A stretch of 64,000 nucleotides of DNA from Cornus controversa (GCA_026545225.1 CM048846.1:37459501-37523500); one strand, 5' to 3'. Positions 48,995 through 60,975 are shown, numbered from the stretch's first letter. Notes: a model not told the origin generated them from the sequence alone. A program made the numbers and translations.

Positions 48995-51900
48995 TGAAAT
49001 ACCCCCCAAAAAATTTCGTGCATGAGGTGGCCAGTCTCATACACAAAACCTGGGAAATACAAACAACTGGTAGCAACAAGCATAGAATACAAAAGATATA
49101 ATGAACAATTTTCTAAAAGCAGAATAGAAAGTTCCTCTGAATTAAAATAACCGCTAACTAAACAATTATATGTCCAGTAATACAATTTGGAAGTCTTGTA
49201 ACCCAAGGACCCCTTAACCAGAATGAACAAAAGTTTTTAATTCTAAAATTAATACCAACAATCAAAGTCTCAAAAGTTCATAGTATGACTCTTGAAGAAG
49301 ACAAGTTCCTACTGTAACTGATGAGATGAGACGTCTGCTACAACCAAACCCTAAAACTCTATCCTCGCGGTGGAACCTGTCTGAAACTTGAAATATTAAC
49401 AAAGTGGGTTAAACTCACGAGCAAGTTCTATCTACTACATTCTAATCAGAAAACTAATATACATACCCTCAGTATAAGGGACACAAAATAAATCTATAGA
49501 TTTAACATACAAGTTAAGTTATTCTTTTATCTAGTTTCATATTTTCAAAAGAACAGTCATTATTTATAATATTTCACCCAAACCCTTATTATTCAAACGT
49601 GAAAACATTCCTTAAGTTCAGCAGAAATAAACATAACATAAAATAATATCAAGTTTAAGCAATCCTAACATGTCACCATTTTATCCTTTGATACCTTAAT
49701 AGGTATGGTTATATACAAACTGGTCATTCCCTACCTAGTTCATGTTTTCAGAAATCAAAATCATCTTATACGATGTCCCAACAAACCCTTATCATTCAAC
49801 AATGAACACATTCTTTAAGTTCAAAGTAAAGAAATATATGCATGCATTTTATTAAATCTAGGCAATCATGACAAAGCAAATATAATGTATAGAAACTTTA
49901 TTAGGTATGGGTGATCCTGACACGCCGGGCAATCCTGACTTGCCAAATAAAATGTATAGATACCTTATTAGGTATGGGCGATCCTGACACGTCGGGCAAT
50001 CCTTACATGCCAAAATAAAATGCATAAATACCTTATTAGGTATGGGCGATCTTGACACGCCGGGCAATCCTTACATTCTAAAATAAAAACGTATAGATGC
50101 ATTCCAATATGAAACATAAAATAAACAAGGTACATTATGATTTAAATTTGCACAAACCAGTATTTCAAATTATCCCACATGAAATTATCATCATAAGACA
50201 AATCATTCACAAGTAAACTATAATCAAGTATTTGGTGGGCATTTAAATCCTTAAAGGAAAATACATTCAAGTAAATCAAATAACTCAAACATCCATTATA
50301 GAAGCAATTTTTCAACTCAACCTCCAATGCACTCAAATCTACGAGGGAGTCTAAACCTAACTTTTATCTAGGTTTCTTGGCCTATTCTACTTCTAAGAAC
50401 TACATTAAATCATTCTAGAATTTTTTGGGAATAAAAAATATTTTTCTATCAAAAAGAAAATAAAACATAATTCGAGGCATACGTTTACAACCAACATAAT
50501 CACAAGAGAGACTCATATTCACATGAAATTTAAAACCAAGGTGCATTTTAATCCTATAAAGTTACCTAAATATTTCTAGAATTTTGTGGAACTTTAAAAT
50601 ATTTTCTAAAAACAAAAGAAGGTGATAATGTAACTTTTAGACATTTTAAAAATTAATTTAACACCAAGGTAAATTCATTTCGAGATGAAAATTTACAACC
50701 GTGTTTGTTTATACCTCTAAAAAGTTACAGTAAAAATTTGGGAATTTTTGGAGTTATAAAATTATTTTCTAAAATTACAGAATGTGAAAAACCCAACTTT
50801 TGGACATATTAAAAATCAATTGAACAACAAGGAAAGATTATTTTGAGTTGAAAATTTAAACCCAAATTTATTTAGCCTCCAGAAGGTTACAGTAAAACTT
50901 TTGAAATTTTTGGAAATTTCTACGTATTTTCTAAAATTAAAGAAGCTGAAAAACCCAGTTTTTAGACACTTTAAAAATTAATTCAATGAAAATGGTAAAT
51001 CATTTCGACATGAAATTTAAACCCCAAGCTCCTTAAGCTCCCAGGAAGTTGAAATAAAAGTTTGGGAATTTTTAGAATTATAAAGTTATTTTAAAAAAAT
51101 GATTTTCCGAATTTTCAAATTTTCCAAAAATTTCAAAAATTCAAAACAAATACTAAAATAATTCAGAATGGGCCCATATCAGACCCAAAGGTGGGCCCCC
51201 GCGAGTGGGGCCCAAAAACAACTTTCCAATCACTGACCGGCGCCGGCTGCACGCTCCCGCACGAGCGGGCAGCTCGCGTGGGGTTCACGCTCCGGTTGGG
51301 TCATCTTCCCCAGCACGCATGGCAGTGCGCTAGGGGATTTTTTGGAGCGTTTTCCGGCCTCTCTCGAGCTCCGTTCACCCTGATTTTTGTACCATTTTTC
51401 TTCTCTTGATCCCCTCCGCCCATTTGTACGAAAAGGCCCATCAAAAATTGCCCTAATCGAAAACCCCTAATTCACAAGTTCTGGGGTTCTTCGCAAAAAT
51501 TCAAAAGTTTAAAGCCAAATTCCTCACGATCTGTTTTCCTAAAGATCAATGAATATTCACAACTCAAAAGCTTTACAAATCAACAACCCTTTCCATCCCA
51601 AATGCATGCATGTACGAATTTATATCCATTAAACACATACATTAACTATATATGCATATATGCATACATATACAATTCTAGACTCCTATATAGAATTTGG
51701 ATAATCATTCTCATGAAATCTATCAACTGTAAGAACATAAAATAAACATAAAAATTTTATACAAATTTTCAATATAAACAAAATCCTCAAACTTAGACTA
51801 TGCATACAGATTCAAAGGGGAAGAGAAGAATTAAACTTGCCTCTTTGACGAATCAACTTGTTCACCTGATCGTCACTCCCTTCTCTCTTTCGTTTACTCT

Positions 51901-52426
51901 CTTAGTTCTGTGCGTAAAGGAACGGCAAAATCCCTAATTTCTTCTTTTTCCTTTTCGTCTTAATTATTATTATATTATTGATTTTTCTAAAACTAAATAA
52001 AATAATAATAATAATAATAACAATAATAATATAATTATAACCCTAGCCCAACAATTTAAGCATATCCTTAGCCCAACCATTCCAGCCCAAATTCCTCTCT
52101 AGCCCAATCCAAAGCATTCAAAAGATTTAAATCAAAGAATACATAATCAATAAACTATTCACATAAAATGATAAAAATATAAATAGAGAAATTCACATGA
52201 AATAATTGGAATTTATAAAACATAAATAATTCACATAAAATAATAACAATCAAACTTATCAATTCACATGAAATAATAAAATGCATATAAAGGAAAAGCA
52301 ACTCACATAAAATGATAAAATATAGAGACGAGACATTTCACAAGAATTAATAATAATAAAAAATTATAATATAAAGCAATTCAAATTCTTTAAAATAATT
52401 GACGTCCAAATTTCCAAGGTATTACA
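48995..52426 (-). repeat. Element 4: 5' LTR
   Basis: 3432 bp, TGTAATACCTTGG (at 52426) to GGGGGGTATTTCA (at 48995) on the minus strand. Contains a short tandem repeat (49885-50095), a GC-rich block with TGGGCCC motifs (51165-51420) that may be promoter sequence, and an ATA microsatellite near 51990-52035. Confidence 0.85.
49885..50095. repeat. Tandem repeat of about 64 bp in the LTR of element 4
   Basis: Three copies with the shared core TTATTAGGTATGGGCGATC followed by TGACACGCCGGGCAATCCT. The retained part of the 3' LTR does not reach this region. Confidence 0.8.
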
Positions 52427-52431
52427 TCAAA

Positions 52432-53261
52432 CTACACTACAAAGAGCTGAAACCACAGAGCGGCTTCTATGGCATTGGTTTCTTTACAAGCATTAAGGAG
52501 ATGCAATTATTAGAATCGACCGGCTGTTAGCACCAAAAGCATAGTATGTCTAAATATAGTATAGATTATATTCGCTCTTTTATTATTATTATTATTATTT
52601 TACTGGCGAACACAGTGTCATATCACTAAAAGGTGAAGATGCTTAAGCAATTCCTTTCTCTTTTCCTTTCTTTTTTAATGGGTAAGATTTACAATGTTTA
52701 ACAAACAAAAAAGGAATTGATACTCAAGTAATTTGTATTTCAGCAATTTGTATTTCAGCATTGACAAGCTATCACCAGACTCACCATAAAACATATGATG
52801 ACTGAATGCAAATGAGATTTCTCTGTATTTTTCTAGTAAACAATTCAGTGTTATTTATCTAAAAATGTGGAAATAGTTGAGCAATTCATCTTTTTTTTCA
52901 CCTTTCTTTGGCTCAAATTTAATACATAAAATAAACAAACACGATTGATGCTCAAGTATATCATACTTAAAATCTCCACAAATTCCCACTTTTGAGGTGA
53001 TTTGATAGGCATGCACCATCTATATGTTATTGTAGGTATTAACTAAATCAGCAAAAGGCAAAAACAATAGCTGCATCTTATAGAAAGGCATAGAAGCCAT
53101 TCTCCAGACATTTTGCCAAATGATCGAATAAGTTAGATAAATAATCTTTTCTGAAATCAAAATATGTAAAAACTATTCCAAAATAGGATAGTGTAGAAGC
53201 TGCTCAATGAGAGGACATGAATAGAGTTGAAAGAAGAAGCAACATTTGAAAGCATACTTAC
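52432..53261. other. CACTA interior between element 4 and the GDSL fragment
   Basis: AT-rich, intron-like DNA. The next exon of the GDSL gene was not found here, so the captured fragment appears to end within an intron. Confidence 0.5.
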
Positions 53262-53590
53262 ATAAAGCAAGTAGTCAACCAATCATCCCTTTTCTGAAGT
53301 GCAGTCCAAAGATCAATGGCCTTCACATCCATCTCCCTGCATAGCTCTATACAAGCTTCTGAATATTTTCGACAGGATTCATTTGTCCGACCAAGGTCTC
53401 CAATTTTATCACTGATTTCAGGAAGAGAAGATACAGGTGCCAATTAAAACTGAGAGTGCTCGGACATCCAAAAAGAAAAAAAAAATTAAATTTCCAAATC
53501 AATGTGAAAGAACTTGAAAACTTCACGAATTTTTGCCTCATTGACGGGAGGAACACTAAGAAAGATTATGCGTGTCTCCTCCGAAAGGCT
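53262..53590 (-). pseudogene. Captured fragment of a GDSL esterase/lipase gene (two exons)
   Basis: Minus strand. The first exon (about 53535-53590), after an AG acceptor, reads SLSEETRIIFLSVPPVNEAK. The second (53262-53411) contains RTNESCRKYSEACIELC, then KAIDLWTALQKRDDWLTTC, and ends at GTAAGT. These are central-to-C-terminal segments of the plant GDSL esterase group related to isoamyl-acetate-hydrolysing esterase. The N-terminal GDS(L) block and the exon with the catalytic DxxH (usual sequence TDGVHL) are missing. The donor of the first exon is not canonical (about 53535). Presence of the intron shows capture from genomic DNA. The fragment cannot encode an active enzyme. Confidence 0.78.
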
Positions 53591-54108
53591 CTGGTAATCA
53601 AACAGATTTGTGTTAGAATATGCACCAAATGGATATCATGAGAGGATATCAATGTACTGTAAAGTAGTGCAAGGGGTGATTATGACATACTTCTTTAAAT
53701 TCATAGCATAAAATATTATTTTGATTAATATAACAAGTGATGCTACACAAGCTGACTACTTATTTCAACTCCTTTTGACTGTTATTGGAAGCCAAGTTTT
53801 CCATACATTTCAAAATAAAATACGACTGTACCTTACAGCCTATTCGAAAGTCCCCTTGACCCACTGCATTTCAGAGTCCGGATCCTATGCAGTACAACAC
53901 GTGTGCTCTAACAGTAGAGGATCCGAACTCTCTATTTCATGTAAAGATAATGGGATTCCACAACCAGAATCGTTCATATTCTCCATGAAACTAAAAGAAC
54001 GTGCAGCAACACCATCAAATTAAAAGGTCCCGAAACTAAACTACAAACTTAGCCACACATAGTACTCCAGACAAAACAATAATATATATTAAGCTTGTCT
54101 CTTTGTAA
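53591..54108. other. Spacer between GDSL and GEX2-like fragments
   Basis: About 500 bp without a recognised exon. Two nearly reverse-complementary segments, near 53873-53890 (AGAGTCCGGATCCTATGCAG) and 53917-53935 (AGTAGAGGATCCGAACTCTC), could form a hairpin. Confidence 0.45.
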
Positions 54109-57100
54109 TTAATATATATTGAAAATAATTGAAAAGTTGAATAGATCTGGATCTCCAATGGAAAAATCAAACTTGTCTCTTTGTCTATAAAAAATCAGCA
54201 GTCCTTCATTTCTTTTCTTCTCGAAGATAACAAATTCAGGGATGTTAATAAATTGAGGATCATTTATTGGTTCCACAAAAATTGGAACATTCAGAACATT
54301 TATTCCATTCTTGTTCATGGTAGAGACTTTGGATCGTATAATCACCACAAAAGTTCTCAATTCTGATTATAGGAAGAAAAAAAATGGGTGTAAAATACTT
54401 AAAACATATTTATAAACAATTTGTGCGTGTGTTTGAGAATAGTGGGGGAGGTCACTGCACAATTTTAAAATTGGCAAAAAGTGTCAAACACATTATGGTA
54501 CAAAAACAAAGGATAATTGATGTATTTATATAAAATTTGTTACTAGAACTAATTGATCCATCAAAGCCTTCATGGGATAACCTTCAAACAACATGTTTTT
54601 TCAAAGATATATTAGTTTCCCAGGAGTTGTTAAGCAATGCAGTTTATTTATAGAGCATTTCATACAGGAATAATTCCTAGTTGAAGTTCCTTCAACAAAT
54701 TCAGGATTGTAAATGGTACTATTTCCAAGCTTTCTTCTTATAATTCATTAAGGAAAAAATATACTTACAGATTTACAGAAAAAATAAGCTTTCTTTCTTC
54801 TTACTTATAGGATTGTAAATGGTCAATGTTCTTTTACTAAGGGCATTTTAAGGACGTTAACTGAATCAAGAATTCCAATAACATCCTAGAGTGTAGATTT
54901 TAGATAACTTTGTTTAAGACCAACAAAAAGTAGCAAAAAGAAAAGAAAGAAAGAACATTCAATGAGTTTTACCCAAGGTATTGAATTGAATTAAGGGCAA
55001 AATTGATTACTTCCAAATGGCCCTCTAAAATCAATTTTTTGGTTGTTCCATATCCGTCGTTCACGGAAAGTTCACTCCACATTGGCTGCCAAAACTGCAT
55101 CATCATAGGAGAGAGAAAAATAGTGCTAGACCTTGCACTGAAAGTAACAGAAATGTTCTCCACCAATTCTGAATATATTATCTCAAAGCCTGGAAACCAC
55201 TACAAAGAGAGAGAGAATTATTGTGATCCAAAAACTAATATCCTGATTTACCCCCCAAAAAAAAACCTTGGATTTCCTAGCTTTAGAATTAAGTTCAAGA
55301 ATAAATAGTACCCTACCCAAATTTGGGACTTATTACATCTTCAGTTGCTTGCTATTGACTTGGAAAGGAAACAAACTAGGGTGGAATGCTGAGGACAGAT
55401 ATGTTTACAACTCCAGAAGCAAGATTGGAATTTACATCAGATATTGTATAGGTGAAAGAATCATTCTCAATAAATCCTTTATATGATGTATATCTAAATA
55501 GTTGGCCGTACAGTAGGATTGAACCATGATCTGGCTGCCAGGATATATCACAATAAGTTTACCAACCATCATCCTCTATTTAATATTTGAGTTATACTTG
55601 ACTATAAAGGAAAGAAACTAATATTATAACAAATAAGAAATATATGCAATCAATAAAAAGATTAGATTATATGTTGGATCCGAAGATTAACTTCACTATG
55701 CATGAATGAAAAATAATAGCTCTGTTTCAATCTAATAAAGAACATTTGTAATTCGGGATGTTTAGATGGAACTCATTTTTGTTTCTCTATTGCAATCAAT
55801 CCCAAATTAACGTGACTTAGTGTAAATTCTATTTTTGGTCCAGGTTGTGGGAATGTAAGAACTAATTCCAGGCATCTAGACTTACTTTTAAAAATTAATG
55901 CTTGTATTGCCACTCGCAAAATAATCATTTTCTAGAGCATCAAAAGCAATGGACTCATCCTCCCAAATAGATACTATATCATCGTAGGCTTTAGGAAAAT
56001 ATTCACCTGAAGGACATTAAGAACTGAATGATTAAATACAAATACATAGAACTTTAAGCAGAAACTAAAACTGAAGTTCAAAAAATAGAGCACTCATCAT
56101 GTTAACAATAGAATTGAAGAGGCATAAAATGCAAAAAGATAAAACCGATAAAATAATTAGTGTCATTGAATATATTAATCAGATGACTAGAATAAATTTT
56201 TTTACCACATTAATCATGAGCTTCAGGAATTGTAAGCACTATAGATGCGGCCAAAAGGATAACTGTTAAAAATCAATCAAAATATTGGCATGTCACTAGG
56301 CCAAATATAACAAGATTGTTTTGCCATGATGTGTTTCAACTTTCAAATATCAAGTTTCCACAAGTGGCCCACATAAAGATTTTGTTTCTCAACACAAGAA
56401 ACTCTTTGGGCAAACAGTCATCTCAACAACATTCTTTAAAAGTATATAGATATATCCATACTGGAAGGTCTTTAAGATTCAATAAAAGTAGGAAAATTTT
56501 ATTAGAAGCCCATAGCCAGTTAAAAGAACACTCCACATTGCCTTATCCCAATATTGGCTTTCAACAAAGTGGATCCTACTCTGTCATTCAAGGTCATCAA
56601 TCATCCAAGAAATTGATCAGACTTCATGCAAACAAATTTTGTTGATTTCAGCATATTTGCTTACCCATAACAAATCTCATCTTTTACAGCCTAGTGACTG
56701 GTGGCATAACTATACAATGTCAGCAGACTCAGCACTAAGTTTTTTCTTTGAGGATACAAATGTAAGATATAAAGACAGATAGAGATGAACATTAGTAGGG
56801 AGTATAAATGTAGGATAGCATGGATGCATTTTCTTTCTTGTTATTAGAACATCAAGTTTTCCAGAGGAATTGAGACACTGGAAATTATGTTCAATAACCT
56901 TTGTTATCATGTTGCAGTTTTCAATATACAATTGTAAGACCAGTAGATCACATCAATTTAGGGTAAAATAATAATATTCAGAAAGCATTAAAAGTTGGTT
57001 CAAAAGTGATAAAGATGAAGTAATGTATTTGTGGTTCTGGGGCCGTTGTTTGATGCAAGGTAATAGCTTGGATTGCTAAGTATCAGAAACTGGGTGCAAA

Positions 57101-57640
57101 TAATTCTAGAGGTTGGTTCTGTACCTATTTGACCCTTTCCAGCACCTCACATAGTGATATAGACTGGACCAACATTGACAATGACTTTATAATTCATTTT
57201 ATATCAGGCATTCATAAGATCTTTTGCTGCGCACAAATTATTGAACATACACAAACATATTCATATCATGCACAAGAAGCATAATCAAGTTTAGATTTCT
57301 ACATCACAGATCCCACAGACACCAGAAGTTACATAGATTCATTGCACATGACAATAGAAGCATATATAATATATTTCATTGTCATTCGAACTTACTACTA
57401 TATATATTTACCCCAAAGGCGCAGGGCAAGCATCGCTTGCCAGCAAATGAAGCACATAACTTGTAAGTGCCAACATCTTTTGCTAGATAAAAGCCATAAT
57501 ATAACCCATCCTTGTTTTCAACAAACATCCAAATTGAGAAACCAGATCTGTTAATCAAACCAATCTCTACTTTTAGCTTTGACTCTTGTAACAAGACAGG
57601 GTTAAAAAATGAATCCATGACCCACACTACTATCTCATTT
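54109..57640 (-). pseudogene. Captured fragment of a GEX2-like (GAMETE EXPRESSED 2) gene, five exons
   Basis: Minus strand. Exon A (57396-about 57640) has a filamin-like repeat (YYGFYLAKDVGTYKLCASF, ending NIYSS) and donor GTAAGT. Exon B (55886-56006): EYFPKAYDDIVSIWEDESIA. Exon C (55317-55534): WQPDHGSILLYGQLFRYTSY, then NDSFTYTISDVNSN. Exon D (54973-55199): GFEIIYSELVENISV, then VINFALNSIQYLG. Exon E (about 54110-54362): NFCGDYTI, then VPIFVEPINDPQFINIPEF. Filamin-like and cadherin-like segments in this order match GEX2, a sperm membrane protein needed for gamete attachment. The signal peptide and transmembrane regions are absent. Lesions: stop TAA at the end of exon B, two stops in exon C (near 55392 and 55372), single-base insertions early in exon E. 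Identity rests on recalled family sequence. Confidence 0.7.
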
Positions 57641-58139
57641 TAAGTTTTGGAACTTTTGGTGCAAATTTCACAACTCCTGAAAGAGATGTATTAATCTCAC
57701 CTGCAACAAGTCAATGAACATATTAGTAAAACTAAGAATCAAGTGCATTAGAGGAACATATGCATTATATGAGTACACAAGTACACGCAATCATCATAGA
57801 TAAAAGTTTAGCCTATCAGAAAATAAAAAAATAAAAACTTACCCCAGGAAAAATTATATTAAAAAAACTTTCATTCTGGAGAAAATAAATAGATTAACGT
57901 GCTGTTTATTATGTGACTTGATTTGGTTTTGATCAGCCTTCCTACTTGCGCTGAAGTACATTTATGGAACCCAATTATCTATTTTTTCAAATGCTCAAGG
58001 TTTTACCTTTTAAAAAAATCATAGAAGCAATAACTTCTTAATCACATGCAAAGCCTAGGCCTTTCCTTGCAATCTAAATGTGGAAGATGTGAGTGTGTCC
58101 TGAGTGTGTCTTTGTAGAGATGTGGATAGCACTAATTCC

Positions 58140-58800
58140 AGCTGCTAAATGTAATTGACAACCTCAGACAACAAACCACCAATACTCTGAAAGTTTACTC
58201 TCTCCTTATTTTTAACATCAACACCAACAACCTCACTCTTCTCATGCTTTACTTCCCAAACATCATTCTCCTGCCAGAAACTCGACCTTTCTGAACTCTC
58301 CAGTGATATATGGAATTTTCTCATCCATGAAATCCAATATTCTGCATTCCACAATGTGTAGCTAATAATTCAACAATCAAATCATTTTCTATAACAATTT
58401 AATTTCAAGCACATATAAGAACAACATCTACACACATATATGAGTGAAATGAAGTAGAGAAGAAGTCTTTACCCGATAATTATAGAAGAGACGAGGAGGC
58501 GATCTAGAGGACACTTTGAAACCCTAACCGTGATGGAAAATTGATCCAATGGGAGCAATCCTAGAATTGTTGAGATGGTCTGCTTCATAGAGTCCTTGGC
58601 AGAATCAGAAACTTTCTTGGAGATAACAGAAGTGTCTAAAGGTTTGATTTTTTTGAAGCATATCGGCGATTATAGAGAATTCTCGATCAAATCTAGATGT
58701 GGTGGAGACAAAGTGGTTTGAGACTCCGTCGCCGTCGACGCCGAAAACCAGGCAGCTAATGGCAGCGGAAAGATGGCTCTTGGTGACTATGGTGGGAAGC
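58140..58800 (-). pseudogene. Captured fragment of a DUF760 gene (two exons)
   Basis: Minus strand. The first exon (58473-about 58800) reads FDREFSIIADMLQ, then after a frameshift in a seven-base A run (58648-58654) continues KKVSDSAKDSMKQTISTILG and LDRLLVSSIII. It ends at the donor GTAAAG. The second (about 58140-58361) begins YTLWNAEYWISWMRKFHISL and carries on to LSEVVNYI, followed by a TAG where the family has glutamine. The 'GLLP..F.VTV....L..LLVSSIITGYTLWNAEYR' layout is the DUF760 domain of plant plastid-predicted proteins of unknown function. Splice phase across the intron is consistent. The C-terminal exons are missing. Confidence 0.72.
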
Positions 58801-58949
58801 AATGGTCAAAAAAGGGACATAGAGGGTTAGGGTATGAGAGGTGTTTGGGTAGTGTTGGGAAATGAGGGAGAATTTTTTTGGCAGACTATGAAAAAATTAG
58901 TAAATGGGTTTGGCTGGAGGGGTGAATTTAGGAGCCAAAATTTTTTTAA

Positions 58950-59228
58950 GTTATTAACGTCGAACCAGAAACCTTATAGAACGATAGTTTTTAATACTTA
59001 AACACCGGAGTTTTTTTAGCCCGTGAAAGTTTGACAAATATCTCGTTCATATTTGCAAACATTAACGAGAGCTTCCAAGGGTCGTGAAAACATTTCTTTT
59101 ATGATGATTTTGATAAAAACTCGCGAAAGATTGACCTTTTATGAAGAATGACGAGGCACGTCTTTTGATCCTCGTAAAAAGTAATTTTTACGACCCTAAA
59201 TGCAGGGATCTCGTGAATACTTTGTCAT
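58950..59228. repeat. Right subterminal repeats of the CACTA element
   Basis: CCCGTGAAAG, CTCGTTCATA, TTAACGAGAG, GTCGTGAAAA, CTCGCGAAAG, CCTCGTAAAAAG and TCTCGTGAATAC occur in 270 bp, on both strands, matching the motif set at the left end. Confidence 0.72.
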
Positions 59229-59251
59229 AAAAGGCCACTTTTCTTGTAGTG
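59229..59251 (-). repeat. Right terminal inverted repeat of the CACTA element
   Basis: Ends ...GGCCACTTTTCTTGTAGTG, followed by TGT, the target duplication. Confidence 0.88.
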
Positions 59252-59254
59252 TGT

Positions 59255-60250
59255 GCAAAAGCTGTTAAGTGTACTTTTTTTTTTTATAAGGAGCCATTTT
59301 GGTCATTTCACTAGAGCAGTTGTTTTGAATTTTTAATAATAAAATAAATAGGGGTATTGAGGTAAAATCACCTCCATTAGTTAACATCCGACAACCCTAT
59401 TCTATTAGAGGGGAGGTGGTTCTAAGATTTTTAAAAAATTTCATTGAAGTGTAATTAGGGAAAATCATAAGTGAGGCCACTGTATTTAACCTTTTACAAA
59501 ATCAAATACCATGCTCCCACTTTTAACTGTAAATTAAAGATACCACTACTTTTAAAGTTGGGTAAATTACTATGACCTCCCCTGAAGTTTGGTCATATTA
59601 CCTATAGATTAAACATTGATCAAATTTGTAGTCAACTTCCCCTGAGGTTTGAGAAAAATAACAAATAGCCCCTAGCCGTTAAATGTCAGTCAAAGTTGTT
59701 AGAATTATTTAGTTTTAAGGGTTAAATACAATGACTTCCCCTGAGGTTTGGCCAAATTACACACAAATGGAACTGTTCAAAAATCTTGCAATGACCTCCC
59801 CTCTAACGGAATTGAACCAAATGATGTTAATTTTTAAGGGAAAATTAATTTCTTACCCCGATTATTTTAATAATAAAACTAATAAAAAGTCTAAGGTTGT
59901 GAATTGACATTTTTGCCCACCCATTTTTATAATTATTTTCTCTCTCCTCTCTTTTCTTCCTCCCTCAATTTGTCTCTCTTCGTCCTCTCTAGCACCACCA
60001 CAACCCACAGCCGCCACCGTTTCTTCCCTCTCTTCATTCTCTATCTTATATGTGTGTGTATATACAAACATACGTAGACATACATATACACACATGGAAA
60101 TCGAAATTGGGGTCCAAGAGAGAGAAGTATAACAGTACAAAATTGTTCATCATGTACCCTCCCTCCGGGGTTGATCGTTCAGACCATAAATTCATAGAAG
60201 TAGATCTTATATGAATGAATGAGAATATCTCCAAAACTCACAAAGAAAAA
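59255..60250. other. Right flank with decayed transposon-end repeats
   Basis: The motif CTTCCCCTGAGGTTTG or a close form occurs at about 59577, 59636 and 59742. The segment from 59722 (GGTTAAATACAATGACTTCC) is related to the left end of the element at 14299. A C/T-rich stretch (59940-60030) and a TGTGTATATA-like stretch follow. No gene. Confidence 0.5.
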
Positions 60251-60975
60251 GTGAGGTTGACCAAGATCCTATTTTTTCTTTTACTTAAATACTATATTTT
60301 TTTTAAAGGAAACACACTTTTAGCTATATTGCTTGGGTCACAAAGGTTAGGCTCGACCAAGTTCTAGGGTCAATTAGAAAAGTGATTGAATATGAAAATA
60401 AAGGGTGTTGAGGATAAAAAAATAATCACAGCTTGAGGAGCACGTAGAATTAAGATTTTTCCAGAAACCATTCCAGCCTGAGGACCAAGAAACTTTTTAC
60501 AAGAGTATAACGATGATGGAATTTGGTAAAAGGTGTTTTTGGTCTCAGATGGTAAATTTTGGGTCGATATAAGTGCATGAATTTTAGTAGTACTATAAAG
60601 AAGCACGTTAGGCAGTCTTTGGGCCATCTCATGAAACTAATGCATCACATTTGTTGATTATCTAAACATAAAAGAATCCAACATACCCATTTTACCTTTA
60701 TCCTTCTAATGTGGCCCACACAACAACATGTCCACATGCACAAGAAGATAAGGGTCCTACCATTGGTACTTGCCGCTGAGCCTATATGTATTTTATAAAT
60801 ATTATAATGAAAGTATAAAAATAAAAAAAAAGTTTCACCAGTAGTTTACCTTGCTCAAACCATATTTATAATATTAGAAAATACACTGTGTCAGAGTACT
60901 TTTTGATCATAAAATGACCATGCTGTCCTTCGACTTTTAACCTAACTCATTTTAATACTAAATTTACCCATTTAT
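60251..60975. other. Intergenic DNA
   Basis: No supported gene. Short frames on the minus strand (60370-60632) do not resemble a known family. Confidence 0.5.

Larger units (their letters stand above)
29970..52426 (-). mobile_element. Element 4: Ty3/gypsy chromovirus-like LTR retrotransposon (Tekay/Del-like), host of elements 3 and 2
   Basis: The target duplication TCAAA flanks both ends (29965-29969 and 52427-52431). The outer sequences TGAAATACCCCCC (left) and GGTATTACA (right) are LTR termini in minus orientation. 5' LTR 48995-52426, primer site, a decayed gag/protease/polymerase/integrase region (45708-48980) and a 3' LTR cut short at 30699 by element 3. Long LTRs, a tRNA-Met primer site and the integrase sequence fit the Tekay/Del lineage of chromoviruses. 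The 3' end of the interior and ~2.7 kb of the 3' LTR are missing (deletion associated with element 2). Confidence 0.82.
16293..59251. mobile_element. CACTA (En/Spm-type) transposon with nested retrotransposons and captured gene fragments
   Basis: The left end reads CACTACAAGAAAGAAGGCC and the right end is the reverse complement of CACTACAAGAAAAGTGGCC, both continuing with CTTTTA. This is the standard plant CACTA terminus. The 3-bp sequence TGT flanks both ends (16290-16292 and 59252-59254), the expected target duplication length. Both subterminal regions carry many TCGT[A/G/T]AA motifs, typical transposase-binding repeats. No TNP1/TNP2-like transposase was found, so the element is non-autonomous. 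Removing elements 1 and 4, with everything nested in element 4, leaves 16293-17999, 28716-29969 and 52432-59251, about 9.8 kb. The last part holds three host-gene fragments on the minus strand. The alternative, two unrelated CACTA ends, is disfavoured by the matching TGT. Confidence 0.85.

Noticed and set aside
58605-58802. Independent small protein starting MLPTIVTKSH
   Set aside because: Its middle (FDREFSIIADMLQ) is the upstream part of the DUF760 exon before a frameshift, so it is part of that pseudogene.
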